Assembly: GCF_016125515.1 (NCBI RefSeq)
Contig: NZ_WGLO01000006.1
Coordinates: 1-64,000, forward strand
Direction: 5' to 3'
DNA length: 64,000 nt
From: Hyphomonas sp.
GTDB taxonomy: Bacteria; Pseudomonadota; Alphaproteobacteria; Caulobacterales; Hyphomonadaceae
The first letter of the stretch is position 1, and each line of letters starts with the position of its first letter. A program made the translations under genes and the position numbers. Shown here in pieces: positions 46,177 to 55,833 of this stretch. The notes under the pieces were generated by a model, which had not been told where the DNA came from, did no database searches, and saw only the letters and a list, made by a program, of their open reading frames with translations.

Positions 46177-47241
46177 TCAGGTTTCGGTGAGGCGCGCGGC
46201 CCTGAATTCGCTGGGCGTGACACCCTCAGCCGCGCGAAAGGCGCGGTTGAACGGCGCCAGGGACGCGTAGCCCGAATCGAGCGCGATGGTCAGGATGGGC
46301 AAGCGGGCCTGTTCGGGGTCTGAAAGCACGGCTTTGGCGTGGGCAAGGCGGTAGCCATTGAGGAAGCCGGAGAAGTTGCGATGCCCCAGCGCCCCATTGA
46401 TCAGGGCCCGCAATTGGTGTTCCGGCACACCGACGCGGGCGGAAAGGGCGCCGATCGTGAGACCGGGTTCGAGATAAGCGCGCTCGGTTTCCATCAGGTG
46501 CAACAGCCGTTTGTACGTGGCGGCGTCGCGCGGATCGACCGCTGGCTCCGTAGGCGCCCGTTCGGCGGGTTGTTCGAACCGCAGGTGCAGAGGCTCCAGC
46601 CGCAGCAGCCACATGCCGCCCCACAGCGCGAGGCCGCCCACGACGATGGCGAGCACGAAATTCGCGATCTCCGAATCCGGCCCCCGGAACAGGTTGTCCG
46701 CCAGCACAGTCATCAGCGTGCCGCAGGCGATGGAAAGCGCAAACCAGAAGCGCACCTTGCGCCGGCGTTCGACCAGGTCTTCCGCCCGGCCGGCAAAGGC
46801 TTTCCAGACGACATGAACAATCATGGAAAGACTGATCAGATCGATCACGGGGTCCAGCGCGGCAGGCGCGAAGGTCGTCAAGCCGAGGGTTGCCAGCCGC
46901 CACACAGCCAGCAGGAGGACGAGCAGGACCATGCCGCCCCATTCGATCGGGCCGGGCCGGAAATCGTCGTCGAACAAGGCGAGGCCCAGCCACCAGGCCA
47001 GCGGGATCGCGGTCGTGTCGATCAGGCGCAGCACCACATGCACGGGAAAGGGCAGGAGGAGACCGGCCGGCGCGCTGCTGAGCAGGACAGCGGCGCAACT
47101 GAGACAGGTGACCGAAGCCAGCAGCACGGTGCGGGAGCCGCGCCCGTCGCGCAGACCCAGGAGGCCGATCAATACCAGCATGCCGATCGCGGGATACCGG
47201 ATCAGAACATCAGCAAGGGTCAAGGCGCCAGCAGGGTCCAT
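46177..47241 (-). CDS. AraC family regulator with membrane-embedded N-terminus
   Basis: A 354-residue protein with six or seven hydrophobic helices in the first ~210 residues and an AraC DNA-binding domain at the C-terminus. The domain runs LTIGALSARVGVPEHQLRAL, LGHRNFSGFLNGYRLAHAK, LPILTIALDSGYASLAPFNRAFR, VTPSEFR. Membrane-bound AraC regulators exist and would sense lipophilic or membrane signals. ATG 47241 is chosen; GTG 47292 would add 17 residues. Upstream of the hydroxylase, likely its regulator. Confidence 0.82.
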   Translation of the reverse strand: MDPAGALTLADVLIRYPAIGMLVLIGLLGLRDGRGSRTVLLASVTCLSCAAVLLSSAPAGLLLPFPVHVVLRLIDTTAIPLAWWLGLALFDDDFRPGPIEWGGMVLLVLLLAVWRLATLGLTTFAPAALDPVIDLISLSMIVHVVWKAFAGRAEDLVERRRKVRFWFALSIACGTLMTVLADNLFRGPDSEIANFVLAIVVGGLALWGGMWLLRLEPLHLRFEQPAERAPTEPAVDPRDAATYKRLLHLMETERAYLEPGLTIGALSARVGVPEHQLRALINGALGHRNFSGFLNGYRLAHAKAVLSDPEQARLPILTIALDSGYASLAPFNRAFRAAEGVTPSEFRAARLTET

Positions 47242-47320
47242 GGCGTCTGGTAGAGCGCTTTTGCCGCGCGGAAAAGCCGGAACGCTGGCCACTGACCGGC
47301 GTTCCGGTTAGACCGTGCCC

Positions 47321-48511
47321 ATGAAACACATCGCGATCATCGGCGCAGGACCGGCCGGGCTCATGGCGGCCGAGGTGGCGCTGGAAGCCGGCGCGCGGGT
47401 CGATATCTATGACGCGATGCCCAGCGCGGGCCGCAAGTTCCTGATGGCCGGCAAGAGCGGCCTCAACATCACGCACTCCGAAGACGAGGCGGTGTTCCGC
47501 ACCCGCTACGACGCGCCGGACGCACGGCTGGCAAAAATGGTGGAGGCGTTCGGGCCGTCGGACATCGTGAAATGGATGGCGGGCCTCGGCATCGAGGCGC
47601 ATGTCGGCTCGTCGGGCCGGGTATTTCCGGTGGGCATGAAAGCCTCGCCGCTGCTGCGCCGCTGGCTGGCGCGGCTGGGTGCGGCGGGGGCAACGCTGCG
47701 CACCCGTCATCGCTGGACCGGCTGGGACAGCGAGGGCGCGCTGGTCTTTGAAACGATGACGGGACAGGTGAGCGTCCAGACCGATGGCGTTGTCCTTGCG
47801 CTGGGCGGGGCGAGCTGGCGCCGGCTGGGCTCGGATGGGGAATGGGCGAAGATCCTCGCCTCGAAGGGCGTGGCGCTGGAAGAATTCTCGCCATCCAATT
47901 GCGGCTTCACGGCAGACTGGTCTGCCAAAATGCCGCCGCTGGCGGGCGCGCCGGTGAAAAATATTTCTTTGTCCGCTCACGGACAAACTGTGCGCGGCGA
48001 TTTTGTGATCACACGGTCCGGCATCGAGAACGGCGCGGTCTACCCGCTGGCCGCCGCCTTGCGGCGTGACATCGCGGCGGATGGCCGGGCCGTGCTGACG
48101 ATCGACCTTCTTCCGGGAACGGACGAAGCAGCGCTCATTGTGCGCCTTGCCGCAGCCCATCCCAAGGACTCGATTTCAAACCGCCTGCGCAAGGCCGCGC
48201 GGCTGGACGCGGCGAAGATCGGCCTCCTTAATGAAGTAACCCGGGGCCAGCTGCCGAAAGAACCCGAGGCCTTGGCGCGCCTCATCAAGGCGCTGCCTTT
48301 GGTTCTGGCTGGCACCGCGCCGATGGATACCGCCATCTCCACCGCCGGAGGCGTGCCCTGGTCGGCGCTGGATGACGGCCTTCAGCTGAAGGCCTTGCCG
48401 GGCGTCTGGTGCGCCGGCGAGATGATCGCTTGGGACGCGCCCACCGGCGGCTACCTTCTGACTGCGAGCCTTGCGACCGGGCGCGTCGCGGGACGGGCGG
48501 CAGCGCGCTAG
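47321..48511 (+). CDS. TIGR03862/HI0933-type flavoprotein
   Basis: A 396-residue FAD-binding oxidoreductase of the HI0933/BaiN family. N-terminal dinucleotide fold HIAIIGAGPAGLMAAEVALEAGARV, followed by GRKFLMAGKSGLNITHSE, DGVVLALGGASW and a C-terminal FAD-contacting segment, GVWCAGEMIAWDAPTGGYLL. Their reactions are unknown; BaiN is linked to bile-acid reduction and others may act on tRNA or menaquinone-like substrates. Start ATG 47321. Divergent from the AraC gene. Confidence 0.85.
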   Translation: MKHIAIIGAGPAGLMAAEVALEAGARVDIYDAMPSAGRKFLMAGKSGLNITHSEDEAVFRTRYDAPDARLAKMVEAFGPSDIVKWMAGLGIEAHVGSSGRVFPVGMKASPLLRRWLARLGAAGATLRTRHRWTGWDSEGALVFETMTGQVSVQTDGVVLALGGASWRRLGSDGEWAKILASKGVALEEFSPSNCGFTADWSAKMPPLAGAPVKNISLSAHGQTVRGDFVITRSGIENGAVYPLAAALRRDIAADGRAVLTIDLLPGTDEAALIVRLAAAHPKDSISNRLRKAARLDAAKIGLLNEVTRGQLPKEPEALARLIKALPLVLAGTAPMDTAISTAGGVPWSALDDGLQLKALPGVWCAGEMIAWDAPTGGYLLTASLATGRVAGRAAAR

Positions 48512-49146
48512 TCTGGTGTTTCCGCCGCAAATTCGGCTTCCAATTCTTCGACAATCGGCGTGGCGGCTTCGACCGCTTCGGCGGCGGCGAGCACGTCGGC
48601 TGCTGTCAGGCCCTTGCATGCGAAGGGCGCCACACCGTCCGGCATCTGACCATTGGTGAGACGCACCGCGCGGGCCGTGCCGCGCGCATTGCCCGCAGTG
48701 AAGGCGAAGGTGCCCTGCAGCACATCCACATTGCGCTGGTAGAACGGGATGTAGCCCGAGAAGAGCCGTTTGGAGATCGTCGGCTTGAATTCAAACCGGC
48801 CGGTGGAGGCGCGCTTTGCGCCTTCGAAACGGCCGGTGAGACTGACGGAATTGATCTCCTTCGTGCCGACCAGGCGCACCGGGAAGCGCGCCGAGGGCGG
48901 AATGGCCGCGAAGGCTTCCTCGGTCTTCTCGCCATCGCCGACGACCGGCGCCGAGAGCGGATCATCCGACAGGAACACCCGCCAGGCGAGGTGCAGGCCT
49001 TCATAGCGCGTGAGGTCGGCGGCTTCGGTGCAGGTGTCGATCTGCCATTCGCCGTCGAGCCGAAACTTCTCGTATTGCAGCCACCCCGTGAAGGCGACCG
49101 AGACGGCCGTGAAGGCTACGGAAGCGTATTTGATGAATTCCAGCAT
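48508..49146 (-). CDS. hypothetical membrane-anchored protein
   Basis: A 212-residue protein with one N-terminal TM helix (about 5-25: KYASVAFTAVSVAFTGWLQYE) followed by a beta-rich domain with DLTRYEGLHLAWRVFLSDD, RFEGAKRASTGRFEF, and an acidic C-terminus. No family recognised. GAGGGGAC precedes ATG 49146. Its stop overlaps the flavoprotein stop by four bases on the other strand. Confidence 0.6.
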   Translation of the reverse strand: MLEFIKYASVAFTAVSVAFTGWLQYEKFRLDGEWQIDTCTEAADLTRYEGLHLAWRVFLSDDPLSAPVVGDGEKTEEAFAAIPPSARFPVRLVGTKEINSVSLTGRFEGAKRASTGRFEFKPTISKRLFSGYIPFYQRNVDVLQGTFAFTAGNARGTARAVRLTNGQMPDGVAPFACKGLTAADVLAAAEAVEAATPIVEELEAEFAAETPD

Positions 49147-49225
49147 GGCGTGTCCCCTCACACAGGCCGGGAGGGTAACCCCGATGAGCGAGGATGGGAA
49201 CCACTAAGCGTGCAACCGGACAGTT

Positions 49226-49990
49226 CTAAATCGCCGGCTGGATCGGGCCTTCGGCGCGTCCGTTGACGAACTGGTCGACGTAGTCATTTTCGCTCTGGTA
49301 AACGTCGCCCGCCGGACCGCGCCAGATGATCCGGCCTTCGAAGAGCATGGCGATCTCGTCGGCGACTTTGCGGGCGCTGGCCATGTCGTGCGTGATCGTG
49401 ACGGCAGCGGCGCCGAGGCCGCGCACCATTTCGAGGATCAGGTCGTTGATCGCATCCGCCGTGATCGGATCAAGCCCGGTCGTCGGTTCGTCGAAGAAGA
49501 TCAGGTCCGGCTCGGAAATGATCGAGCGGGCGAGTGAGACGCGCTTCTGCATGCCGCCGGAAATCTCGGCCGGGTAAAGCCCTGCAACGTCCGCCCCCAG
49601 ACGAACCTTCTTCAGGGTCTCGATGGCGCGCTCTTTCGCATCTTTGCGCTTGGTGCCCTCGGTATTGATCAGGCGGAAGGCGACGTTTTCCCAGACCGTC
49701 AGCGAGTCGAACAGCGCGCCGGATTGGAACAGCATGCCCACGCGGGCGCGCATCTTCTCGCGCGTCTTGCCGGTCGCGTTGGTCACGTCTTCGCCGTCGA
49801 AAAAGATCTTGCCCTTGTCCGGCGTCATCAGGCCGAGGGCATTTTTCAGCATCACCGATTTGCCGGAGCCTGACCCGCCGATGACGACGAGGCTCTGGCC
49901 CGGCGCCACATCGATATCGACGCCGCGCAGAACCTCTTTGTTGCCGAAGGACTTCGTCACCCCTTCAAGTTTCAGCAGCGATCCGCTCAC
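49226..49990 (-). CDS. mlaF: MlaF-type ABC transporter ATP-binding protein
   Basis: A 254-residue ABC ATPase of the phospholipid (Mla/Ttg2) trafficking class. Walker A VIGGSGSGKSVMLKN, Q-loop FQSGALFDSLTVWENVAF, signature EISGGMQKRVSLARS, Walker B PDLIFFDEPTTGLDPI and H-loop ITHDM. GTG 49990 overlaps the permease stop (GTGA), so it is translationally coupled to mlaE. MlaD and MlaB are not adjacent. Function in maintaining outer-membrane lipid asymmetry is by family. Confidence 0.9.
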   Translation of the reverse strand: MSGSLLKLEGVTKSFGNKEVLRGVDIDVAPGQSLVVIGGSGSGKSVMLKNALGLMTPDKGKIFFDGEDVTNATGKTREKMRARVGMLFQSGALFDSLTVWENVAFRLINTEGTKRKDAKERAIETLKKVRLGADVAGLYPAEISGGMQKRVSLARSIISEPDLIFFDEPTTGLDPITADAINDLILEMVRGLGAAAVTITHDMASARKVADEIAMLFEGRIIWRGPAGDVYQSENDYVDQFVNGRAEGPIQPAI

Positions 49991-50769
49991 AGGCCAATCT
50001 CCACGAACAGGGTCGACATGACGTAGTTGGTTGCCAGCACCAGAACGGCCGCGCCGACCATAGACAGTGTCGCCGCGCGGCCGACGCCGGTCGCGCCGGC
50101 CTGGCTGCGGTCGCCCTGGTAGCACCCCATCACCGCGATCACGCCGCCGAACACGACCGCCTTGATCACGCCGACGATGATGTCGTTGCGGGTGATGAAA
50201 TCGACTGTGTTGCGCAGGTAGACCGTTGAGTCGAAACCGAGGCCGTGCACGCTGACCAGCCAGCCACCCATGACGCCGATGATGTCGGCGACGATGACCA
50301 ATGCAGGCAGGGTCAGGAGAGCCGCGATGAAGCGCGGCGCATAGAGGTAGCGGTAGGGCGAAGCCGACAGGGTTTCGAGCGCGTCGATCTGTTCGGTCAC
50401 GCGCATGGCGCCGATCTCGGCGGCAATACCGGCCGACACCCGGCCCGCCAGCATCAGGCCGGTGATCACCGCGCCCAGCTCGCGCGAGATACCCAGCACC
50501 ACGATGTTCGGCACGAACTGTTCCGCGCCGTAGCGGCTGCCACCTTCATAGATGTTGAGCGCGAGCGCCGCGCCGATGAACACGGCCGACAGGCCGACCA
50601 CGGGCAGGGAGTAGAAACCGATGCGCACCATCTGGCGCAGGATCTCGCCGCCATACCAGCGCGGTGTGAACGCTGCCATCTTCACGCGGCCCGCGAAGAC
50701 CGCGAGCCGGCCGATTTCGGAGAACAGACCCAGCGTCACGCGGCCGATGATTTGGAGAGGGTTGGTCAT
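49987..50769 (-). CDS. mlaE: MlaE-type ABC transporter permease
   Basis: A 260-residue membrane permease of the Mla/Ttg2B family with about five TM helices (about 50-75, 95-115, 150-175, 200-220, 235-258). Family motifs: GRVSAGIAAEIGAMRVTEQIDALETL (the conserved Glu-Gly/Arg stretch), PRFIAALLTLPALVIVADIIGVMGG and GCYQG. Together with MlaF moves phospholipids across the inner membrane. Six bases upstream of alr on the same strand, so likely co-transcribed. Confidence 0.93.
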   Translation of the reverse strand: MTNPLQIIGRVTLGLFSEIGRLAVFAGRVKMAAFTPRWYGGEILRQMVRIGFYSLPVVGLSAVFIGAALALNIYEGGSRYGAEQFVPNIVVLGISRELGAVITGLMLAGRVSAGIAAEIGAMRVTEQIDALETLSASPYRYLYAPRFIAALLTLPALVIVADIIGVMGGWLVSVHGLGFDSTVYLRNTVDFITRNDIIVGVIKAVVFGGVIAVMGCYQGDRSQAGATGVGRAATLSMVGAAVLVLATNYVMSTLFVEIGL

Positions 50770-50775
50770 GCGGCC

Positions 50776-51831
50776 TCAGCGATAGTTGCGTTGCACGCGA
50801 GGGCCAAGCCCGGTCAGCAGCTCATAGCCGAGTGTGCCGCATGCTGCCGCCTGCGCCTCCAACTTGGCGTGCTCACCCAGAAATTCAACGCGCGAGCCCG
50901 GTTTGACGGATTTGGGCCCGTCGGTGACATCCAGAGTGACCAGATCCATGGAAATCCGCCCGGCAACCGGGCAAGCGACGCCGTCGATCCAGCCCTTCAG
51001 CTTGCCGGAGCCGGCGCGCGGCAGGCCGTCGGCATAGCCAATGGCGCAGGTGGCCAGCAGCCGATCCTCGGTCAGCGCATGGGTCGCGCCGTAGCCCACG
51101 CTGGTGCCTTTCTGGCCCGTGAACAGGCTCAGCACGGTCGCTTCCAGCACGACGCCGGGCTTCAATTCCACCCCGGCGGGCGGCGTTGACCCCCCATATA
51201 GCGCGAGACCCGGACGGGTGAGGTCAAAGCCGAAGCCTTTGCCGAGGAAGCAGCCGGCGGAGTTCGCCAGGCTGGCCGGTGTGTCCGGGAAGGCGTCGGC
51301 AACCTCCTCGAAGGCCCGGCGCTGGCGCAGGTTCATCGGGTGCTTCGGCTCGTCCGCGCACGCCAGGTGGCTCATCACAAGAACCGGCGCGAGGCGCCGC
51401 AGGGCCGTCGTTTCGGTGTCCACCAGGGCTATCGGCAGGCCAAGCCGGTTCATGCCGGTATCAACATGGATTGCGCAGGTGCCGCGCGCGGCCGTCGACC
51501 AGAGCTTCAGGTGCAGCTCGCTCGACAACACGGCGGTCAGCTCCGCATCGCGATAGGCGGCGAGCTCGCCCCGCATCGGCCCGTTCAGCACGAAGATTCG
51601 CGGGCCCCGACCCACCGCCTTTCGCAGGGTCAGGCCTTCATCGAGATAGGCGACGAAAAAGGTGGAACAGCCTGCCACTTTCAGCGCGCGGCCGATCTTG
51701 GTGGCGCCGAGGCCGTAGGCGTCGGCCTTCACCACGGCCGCCGTGGTCGCGCCCGGATGCAGGGCATCCAGGGTGCGCCAGTTGTCCACAATGTTGGACG
51801 TCAGCACGGTCGCGCGGGGCAGGAGGCTCAT
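50776..51831 (-). CDS. alr: alanine racemase
   Basis: A 351-residue fold-type III PLP enzyme making D-alanine for peptidoglycan. The PLP lysine is in AAVVKADAYGLGATKIG, with the C-terminal catalytic Tyr in TSVGYGATHALTEDRL. Other landmarks: THVDTGMNRLG-like HVDTGMNRLGLP and GRISMDLVTLDVT. Start ATG 51831. First of the alr-mlaE-mlaF set. Confidence 0.92.
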   Translation of the reverse strand: MSLLPRATVLTSNIVDNWRTLDALHPGATTAAVVKADAYGLGATKIGRALKVAGCSTFFVAYLDEGLTLRKAVGRGPRIFVLNGPMRGELAAYRDAELTAVLSSELHLKLWSTAARGTCAIHVDTGMNRLGLPIALVDTETTALRRLAPVLVMSHLACADEPKHPMNLRQRRAFEEVADAFPDTPASLANSAGCFLGKGFGFDLTRPGLALYGGSTPPAGVELKPGVVLEATVLSLFTGQKGTSVGYGATHALTEDRLLATCAIGYADGLPRAGSGKLKGWIDGVACPVAGRISMDLVTLDVTDGPKSVKPGSRVEFLGEHAKLEAQAAACGTLGYELLTGLGPRVQRNYR

Positions 51832-51873
51832 GCGATCAAGCGCTAAGCGAGATTCCGGCGGATGTCATCCCGG

Positions 51874-53328
51874 CTATTTCTGCTGTCCGTGATGGGCGAG
51901 CCAGGCGGTGCCTTTCAGATTCCAGACGGGCGTGAAGAACACCATCCAGGCGATCAACAGGATCATGCCGCCGGCCGGCACGACGGCGATCTTCTGCGGG
52001 CCGAACACGTCCACCAGGGCGCCCATCAGGGCGGCGCCGAACGGTGCGCCCGCCATGAAACCCAGCTGGTAGATGGACAGGACCCGGGCGAGCTTCGCCT
52101 TGGGCGCGGAATCCTGGACGATCGAACGGCTCATGGCGATCGAGATGCCGGCGGCAAGGCCCCAGACGAACACGATGCCCAGGAACATCCAGTGCGGGAT
52201 CGTGCCCATCATGGCAAGAATCGAGACCGACGCGATCAGCTGCGCAATAAGCAGAAGGCGGCCCTGCCGCTTGATCCGCCTGAACACTGCCAGCACGGCC
52301 GAGGAGACAAAGGCCCCCATCCAGAAGGTCACGAACATGTCCCGGATGCCGGACGAGCCGAAATGGTACACGTCGCGGTTGATGATCGGCAGCACCACGA
52401 GGAAGGAGCCGATGACGAACACTCCGACGCCGAACATCAGGCTGGTCATGGCCCAGAGCTTGGGGTCGGCGCGCACCGCATGCACGCCGTCCATGATATC
52501 GCCGAGGGTTGAGCCGAGGCCGCTGCGGCCGGTACGGACCTGGCGTCCACGCGCAAGGAACAGGGCAAATCCGGCGCCGCTGGCGAGCGCGATGGCCTGT
52601 GTGATCAGCAGCGCCTCGGCCGAGATCGGTCCGATGCTGAACCCGCCCAGCCAGGGTGGCATCCTGGTCGCTTTGTCGGCATATCCGGCAAGGATCAGGC
52701 CGACGATCTGCGCCAGGAACTGCGCCATGGTCGCCAGTGTCACGCCGAGCTGCAATGTCACGCCGGAGCCGACCCGCATCCGGCGGTCGACGACCTCATT
52801 CACGATCGAATCCCGCGCCGGCATCATGAAGGCGCCGATGGTGCCGATGGTGAACGCGTAAACGATCATTGCCGGATAGCTCAGCGCATCGCGCGCCAGT
52901 GTCAGGCCGAGGAACAGGGCCGGCACGGCAGCCAGAAGGTGCAGCAGGATCAGCAGGCGCCGACCGTCGGCGCGCTCGGCCACCACACCGCCCAGCAGCA
53001 GGAAGATCACCGAGGGCAGGGACAGCGCCATGTTGGCCAGACCGAGGGCCAGCCCGTCGAGGTGGAGGTGATCGCGGCCCGTGATCAGGTAAGGAAACAG
53101 AACCAGTTGCAGGCCGAAGGCGACAAACCAGCTGCACTGGACGGCAAGGTAGGCGGGCAGCTCGATCTTCACGCCGCGCCGCAGGCGCTGGGCCCGCCAA
53201 TGCGTGGCGCTGACCAGAAGGCTGGCGCCGGCGCCGAATGCACCGTCGATGCCGCTGACCGGGGAGACCACGGTGTCAGCGGCTTCCTCGGCCATTTCGT
53301 CGACGATCTTCTCGATGTCGCCGTCCAT
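51874..53328 (-). CDS. MFS transporter
   Basis: A 484-residue major facilitator superfamily protein with about twelve TM helices, a long N-terminal cytosolic stretch (about 1-60) and the loop signature GGVVAERADGRRLL after TM2 (residues of motif A). The family of enterobactin/drug exporters (MFS_3) fits best. ATG 53328 with GGAG upstream gives the shortest sensible N-terminus; the frame extends to 53361. Substrate unknown. The gap to alr is 42 bp. Confidence 0.88.
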   Translation of the reverse strand: MDGDIEKIVDEMAEEAADTVVSPVSGIDGAFGAGASLLVSATHWRAQRLRRGVKIELPAYLAVQCSWFVAFGLQLVLFPYLITGRDHLHLDGLALGLANMALSLPSVIFLLLGGVVAERADGRRLLILLHLLAAVPALFLGLTLARDALSYPAMIVYAFTIGTIGAFMMPARDSIVNEVVDRRMRVGSGVTLQLGVTLATMAQFLAQIVGLILAGYADKATRMPPWLGGFSIGPISAEALLITQAIALASGAGFALFLARGRQVRTGRSGLGSTLGDIMDGVHAVRADPKLWAMTSLMFGVGVFVIGSFLVVLPIINRDVYHFGSSGIRDMFVTFWMGAFVSSAVLAVFRRIKRQGRLLLIAQLIASVSILAMMGTIPHWMFLGIVFVWGLAAGISIAMSRSIVQDSAPKAKLARVLSIYQLGFMAGAPFGAALMGALVDVFGPQKIAVVPAGGMILLIAWMVFFTPVWNLKGTAWLAHHGQQK

Positions 53329-53497
53329 TCGGTGGTGCTCCAACCCATTGCGCCCGGACAATAGGTAGACGGTCCGGCCAAGGGAAGGGCCGTGGCCCGG
53401 TGACGCGCAGTGACTGCGCTGAGCCTCGTCGGTTGCCTTGGGTTGGACGCGCCGCTAATCTGCCCTTTCCAGATCAGGCGTCCCGGAGGCCCCTCCC

Positions 53498-53947
53498 ATG
53501 AGCGCATTCCGCCTATTGGCCAGCTGGTTGCTGGCCCTCGCGCTGATCGCCTTCTTCCTTCATGTGACGCTGCATCCGTGGCCGAACCCGGTGGCGGGCT
53601 ATATCAAGTTCTACGATGCGCCGGGCGAGAATCTCTTGTTCTCGGCGCTGGCCGAACGCTCCGGCATCAGCCTGTTCGAGCCGGCCGGCCGGTTCGTGTC
53701 CGGCATCATCGAACTGATCGCGGCGCTCCTGTTGCTGTTGCCGATCAGCCGCCGGATCGGAGCGGCCATTTCCGTCCTTTGCCTTGGCGCCGGCGTTGCG
53801 CTGCACCTGTCGTCTTGGCTCGGCCGCGAGATCGCCCTGCCGGAAGGCGGAACGGATGGCGGCACGCACTTTCTGATCTACGTCATTTTCCTGGCGCTGG
53901 CCCTGCTGCTGCTGGTTGTGCACCCGACCGAGCGCAGCCGGTATTGA
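53498..53947 (+). CDS. DoxX-like membrane protein
   Basis: A 149-residue protein with four hydrophobic helices (about 5-22, 63-82, 86-105, 122-140) and the layout of DoxX/SURF4-like proteins: short N-terminal helix, periplasmic loop with PGENLLFSALAERSG, and LIAALLLLLPISRRIGAA. Function unknown; DoxX proteins are linked to quinone or thiosulphate redox and detoxification. GGAGG lies upstream. Divergent from the MFS gene. Confidence 0.72.
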   Translation: MSAFRLLASWLLALALIAFFLHVTLHPWPNPVAGYIKFYDAPGENLLFSALAERSGISLFEPAGRFVSGIIELIAALLLLLPISRRIGAAISVLCLGAGVALHLSSWLGREIALPEGGTDGGTHFLIYVIFLALALLLLVVHPTERSRY

Positions 53948-54049
53948 GCGGCTCGCCCGCCCGGCGAAAGTCTCCAAAAATTAAGGCTGATCCACGTCTC
54001 GTTAACGTTCCGCTGCCAGATTCCGGGGTTCATGGCAGGCCGTTACTGA

Positions 54050-55252
54050 ATGACTGACACGTCCGAGGCACCTTCGTTCAAGCCGCCCGGCGCCGCGCGC
54101 GATGCGCTGGTCCGGCGGCTGATTGACGTTGTAGCCCTGCCGGGCTCGCGCGTTCCTCCGCAGGACCGCTCGATGGCGGGCGACATCCTGCTCGACATGC
54201 TGCTGCACTCCACGGACCGGGAACGGGCCCTGTGTGCGTCGCGTCTGGCTGTCTGCCGCGATGCCCCGCGGCGGGTCCTGCGTTATCTCGCGCAATGCTC
54301 GTTCGCGGTGGCCAAGCCGCTGCTGGAGGAGAGCGACGCGTTCGACGCCTGCGATCTCGTTGAAATTATACAGAATTCCTCGGTCGAACACCGGCTGCTG
54401 ATCGCCCGGCGTCGCAATCTTTGCGTTACGGTGACCGACTGCCTCGCCAAGGTGGGTGAGCCTCAGGTGGTGCGCGAACTCCTGTCCAACCGGAACGCCC
54501 CCTTCGCCGAAGCGACAATGGACCGGCTGATTGCCCTGTCGCGGGACGAGCCGTCCTATTGTTCCATCCTGGCCGAGCGGGTCGAGCTGCGCGCCTCGCA
54601 CGCCATGGCGATGTTCTGGTGGTCGGATGCCTCGACCCGGCGCAAGATCCTGACCCGTCAGGCCGCCGACCGGTCCGAAATGATTTCGCTTTGCCGCGAT
54701 GTGTTCGAAATGGCTGCGGCCGAGGGCTGGCAGGACGATGTCACGCGCAAGGCTTTACAATTGATCGAACGCCGCCAGCGCAACCGTGCGGCGATAGAAC
54801 GCAGCCCTTATGACAGCCTGGAAGGCGCCATTGCGGCGGCTGCCTCGCGCGGTATCGACGCCGAACTGGTGCAGGAAATCGGGTATCTGGCCGGCGTCAA
54901 ACCGGTCACCGCCGCCAAGATCCTGTCGGACCTGGGCGGGGAGGGACTGGCCGTGCTGTGCAAGTCTACGGGCCTCAAGCGTGAGTACCTGAGACTGCTC
55001 TGGACGGCCCTGCGCCGCCCGCTGGAGGGGCCAGCCGGAGAGCCCGCCGCCGCCTTCCAGCACGTCGCCGAGACTTATGAAGTCCTCTCGGTGGCCAAGG
55101 CCCAGACCACCTTGCGCTACTGGAACTGGTCCCTGTCCTCGGCCTACTCGCCGGGCGCCATGCGGCGGACGCAGGAAATCGGCGTTCCGGCCAATGAAGA
55201 GGCCGAATACTCCACCTCGCAACGCACAGCGCGGCTGGTCTTTGGAAATTAG
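54050..55252 (+). CDS. DUF2336 domain protein
   Basis: A 400-residue, largely helical soluble protein. The middle and C-terminal helices, including STDRERALCASRLAVCRDAPRRVLRYLA and HRLLIARRRNLCVTVTDCLAK, match DUF2336, an alphaproteobacterial family with HEAT-like repeats of unknown role. Stands alone, upstream of the antiporter operon by 92 bp. Confidence 0.8.
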   Translation: MTDTSEAPSFKPPGAARDALVRRLIDVVALPGSRVPPQDRSMAGDILLDMLLHSTDRERALCASRLAVCRDAPRRVLRYLAQCSFAVAKPLLEESDAFDACDLVEIIQNSSVEHRLLIARRRNLCVTVTDCLAKVGEPQVVRELLSNRNAPFAEATMDRLIALSRDEPSYCSILAERVELRASHAMAMFWWSDASTRRKILTRQAADRSEMISLCRDVFEMAAAEGWQDDVTRKALQLIERRQRNRAAIERSPYDSLEGAIAAAASRGIDAELVQEIGYLAGVKPVTAAKILSDLGGEGLAVLCKSTGLKREYLRLLWTALRRPLEGPAGEPAAAFQHVAETYEVLSVAKAQTTLRYWNWSLSSAYSPGAMRRTQEIGVPANEEAEYSTSQRTARLVFGN

Positions 55253-55344
55253 GCGTGCCACGCCAAAACTGGCTTCACATTCCCAGCACAGCCCTTTAGG
55301 TGGGGCGTTCACCATCGGGGTCGGTTCCTGAACAGAGGGGCGCA

Positions 55345-55833
55345 GTGGCGTATTTACTCGGTATATTCGTGGCGATCGTCGCTTTCTGGATGGGTAACTC
55401 CGGCCATTACAAGCCGTTGATGCTCGGCTTTGCGGCGCTGTCGGTGGGGCTGACGCTGCTGCTGAGTGCGCGCCTCAAGATCATCGACCGCGAAGGCGCG
55501 CCCTATGTGCGCTTTGTAGGTTTTGCCACTTATTATCCCTGGCTGTTCTGGGAGATCGTCAAATCGAACGTGGTGGTCATCAAGGCCTGCCTGCGCGCCG
55601 ATCTCGATATCAATCCCGCGCTCGTGAAGGTGAAGACCACCTGCAAGACGGACCTCGCAAAAGTCACCTTTGCCAACTCGATCACCCTGACGCCCGGCAC
55701 GGTGACGGTTGAGATTGACGGCGACAAACTGCTCGTTCACGGCCTGTACGAAGCCAACACTGTTCCCGAAGCGTTTGAAGAGATGGACCGGCGCTGCGCG
55801 CGCGCGGCAGATCCTTCGGAGAAAGCGTCATGA
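55345..55833 (+). CDS. mnhE: cation/proton antiporter subunit E (MrpE/MnhE/MbhA)
   Basis: A 162-residue membrane subunit with two or three N-terminal TM helices (AYLLGIFVAIVAFWMG; PLMLGFAALSVGLTLLLSA; YVRFVGFATYYPWLFWEIVKSN) and a soluble C-terminal domain with SITLTPGTVTVEIDGDKLLVHGL, the MrpE hallmark. GTG 55345 has AGAGGGG just upstream. First gene of the operon; overlaps the next start by four bases. Confidence 0.92.
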   Translation: MAYLLGIFVAIVAFWMGNSGHYKPLMLGFAALSVGLTLLLSARLKIIDREGAPYVRFVGFATYYPWLFWEIVKSNVVVIKACLRADLDINPALVKVKTTCKTDLAKVTFANSITLTPGTVTVEIDGDKLLVHGLYEANTVPEAFEEMDRRCARAADPSEKAS

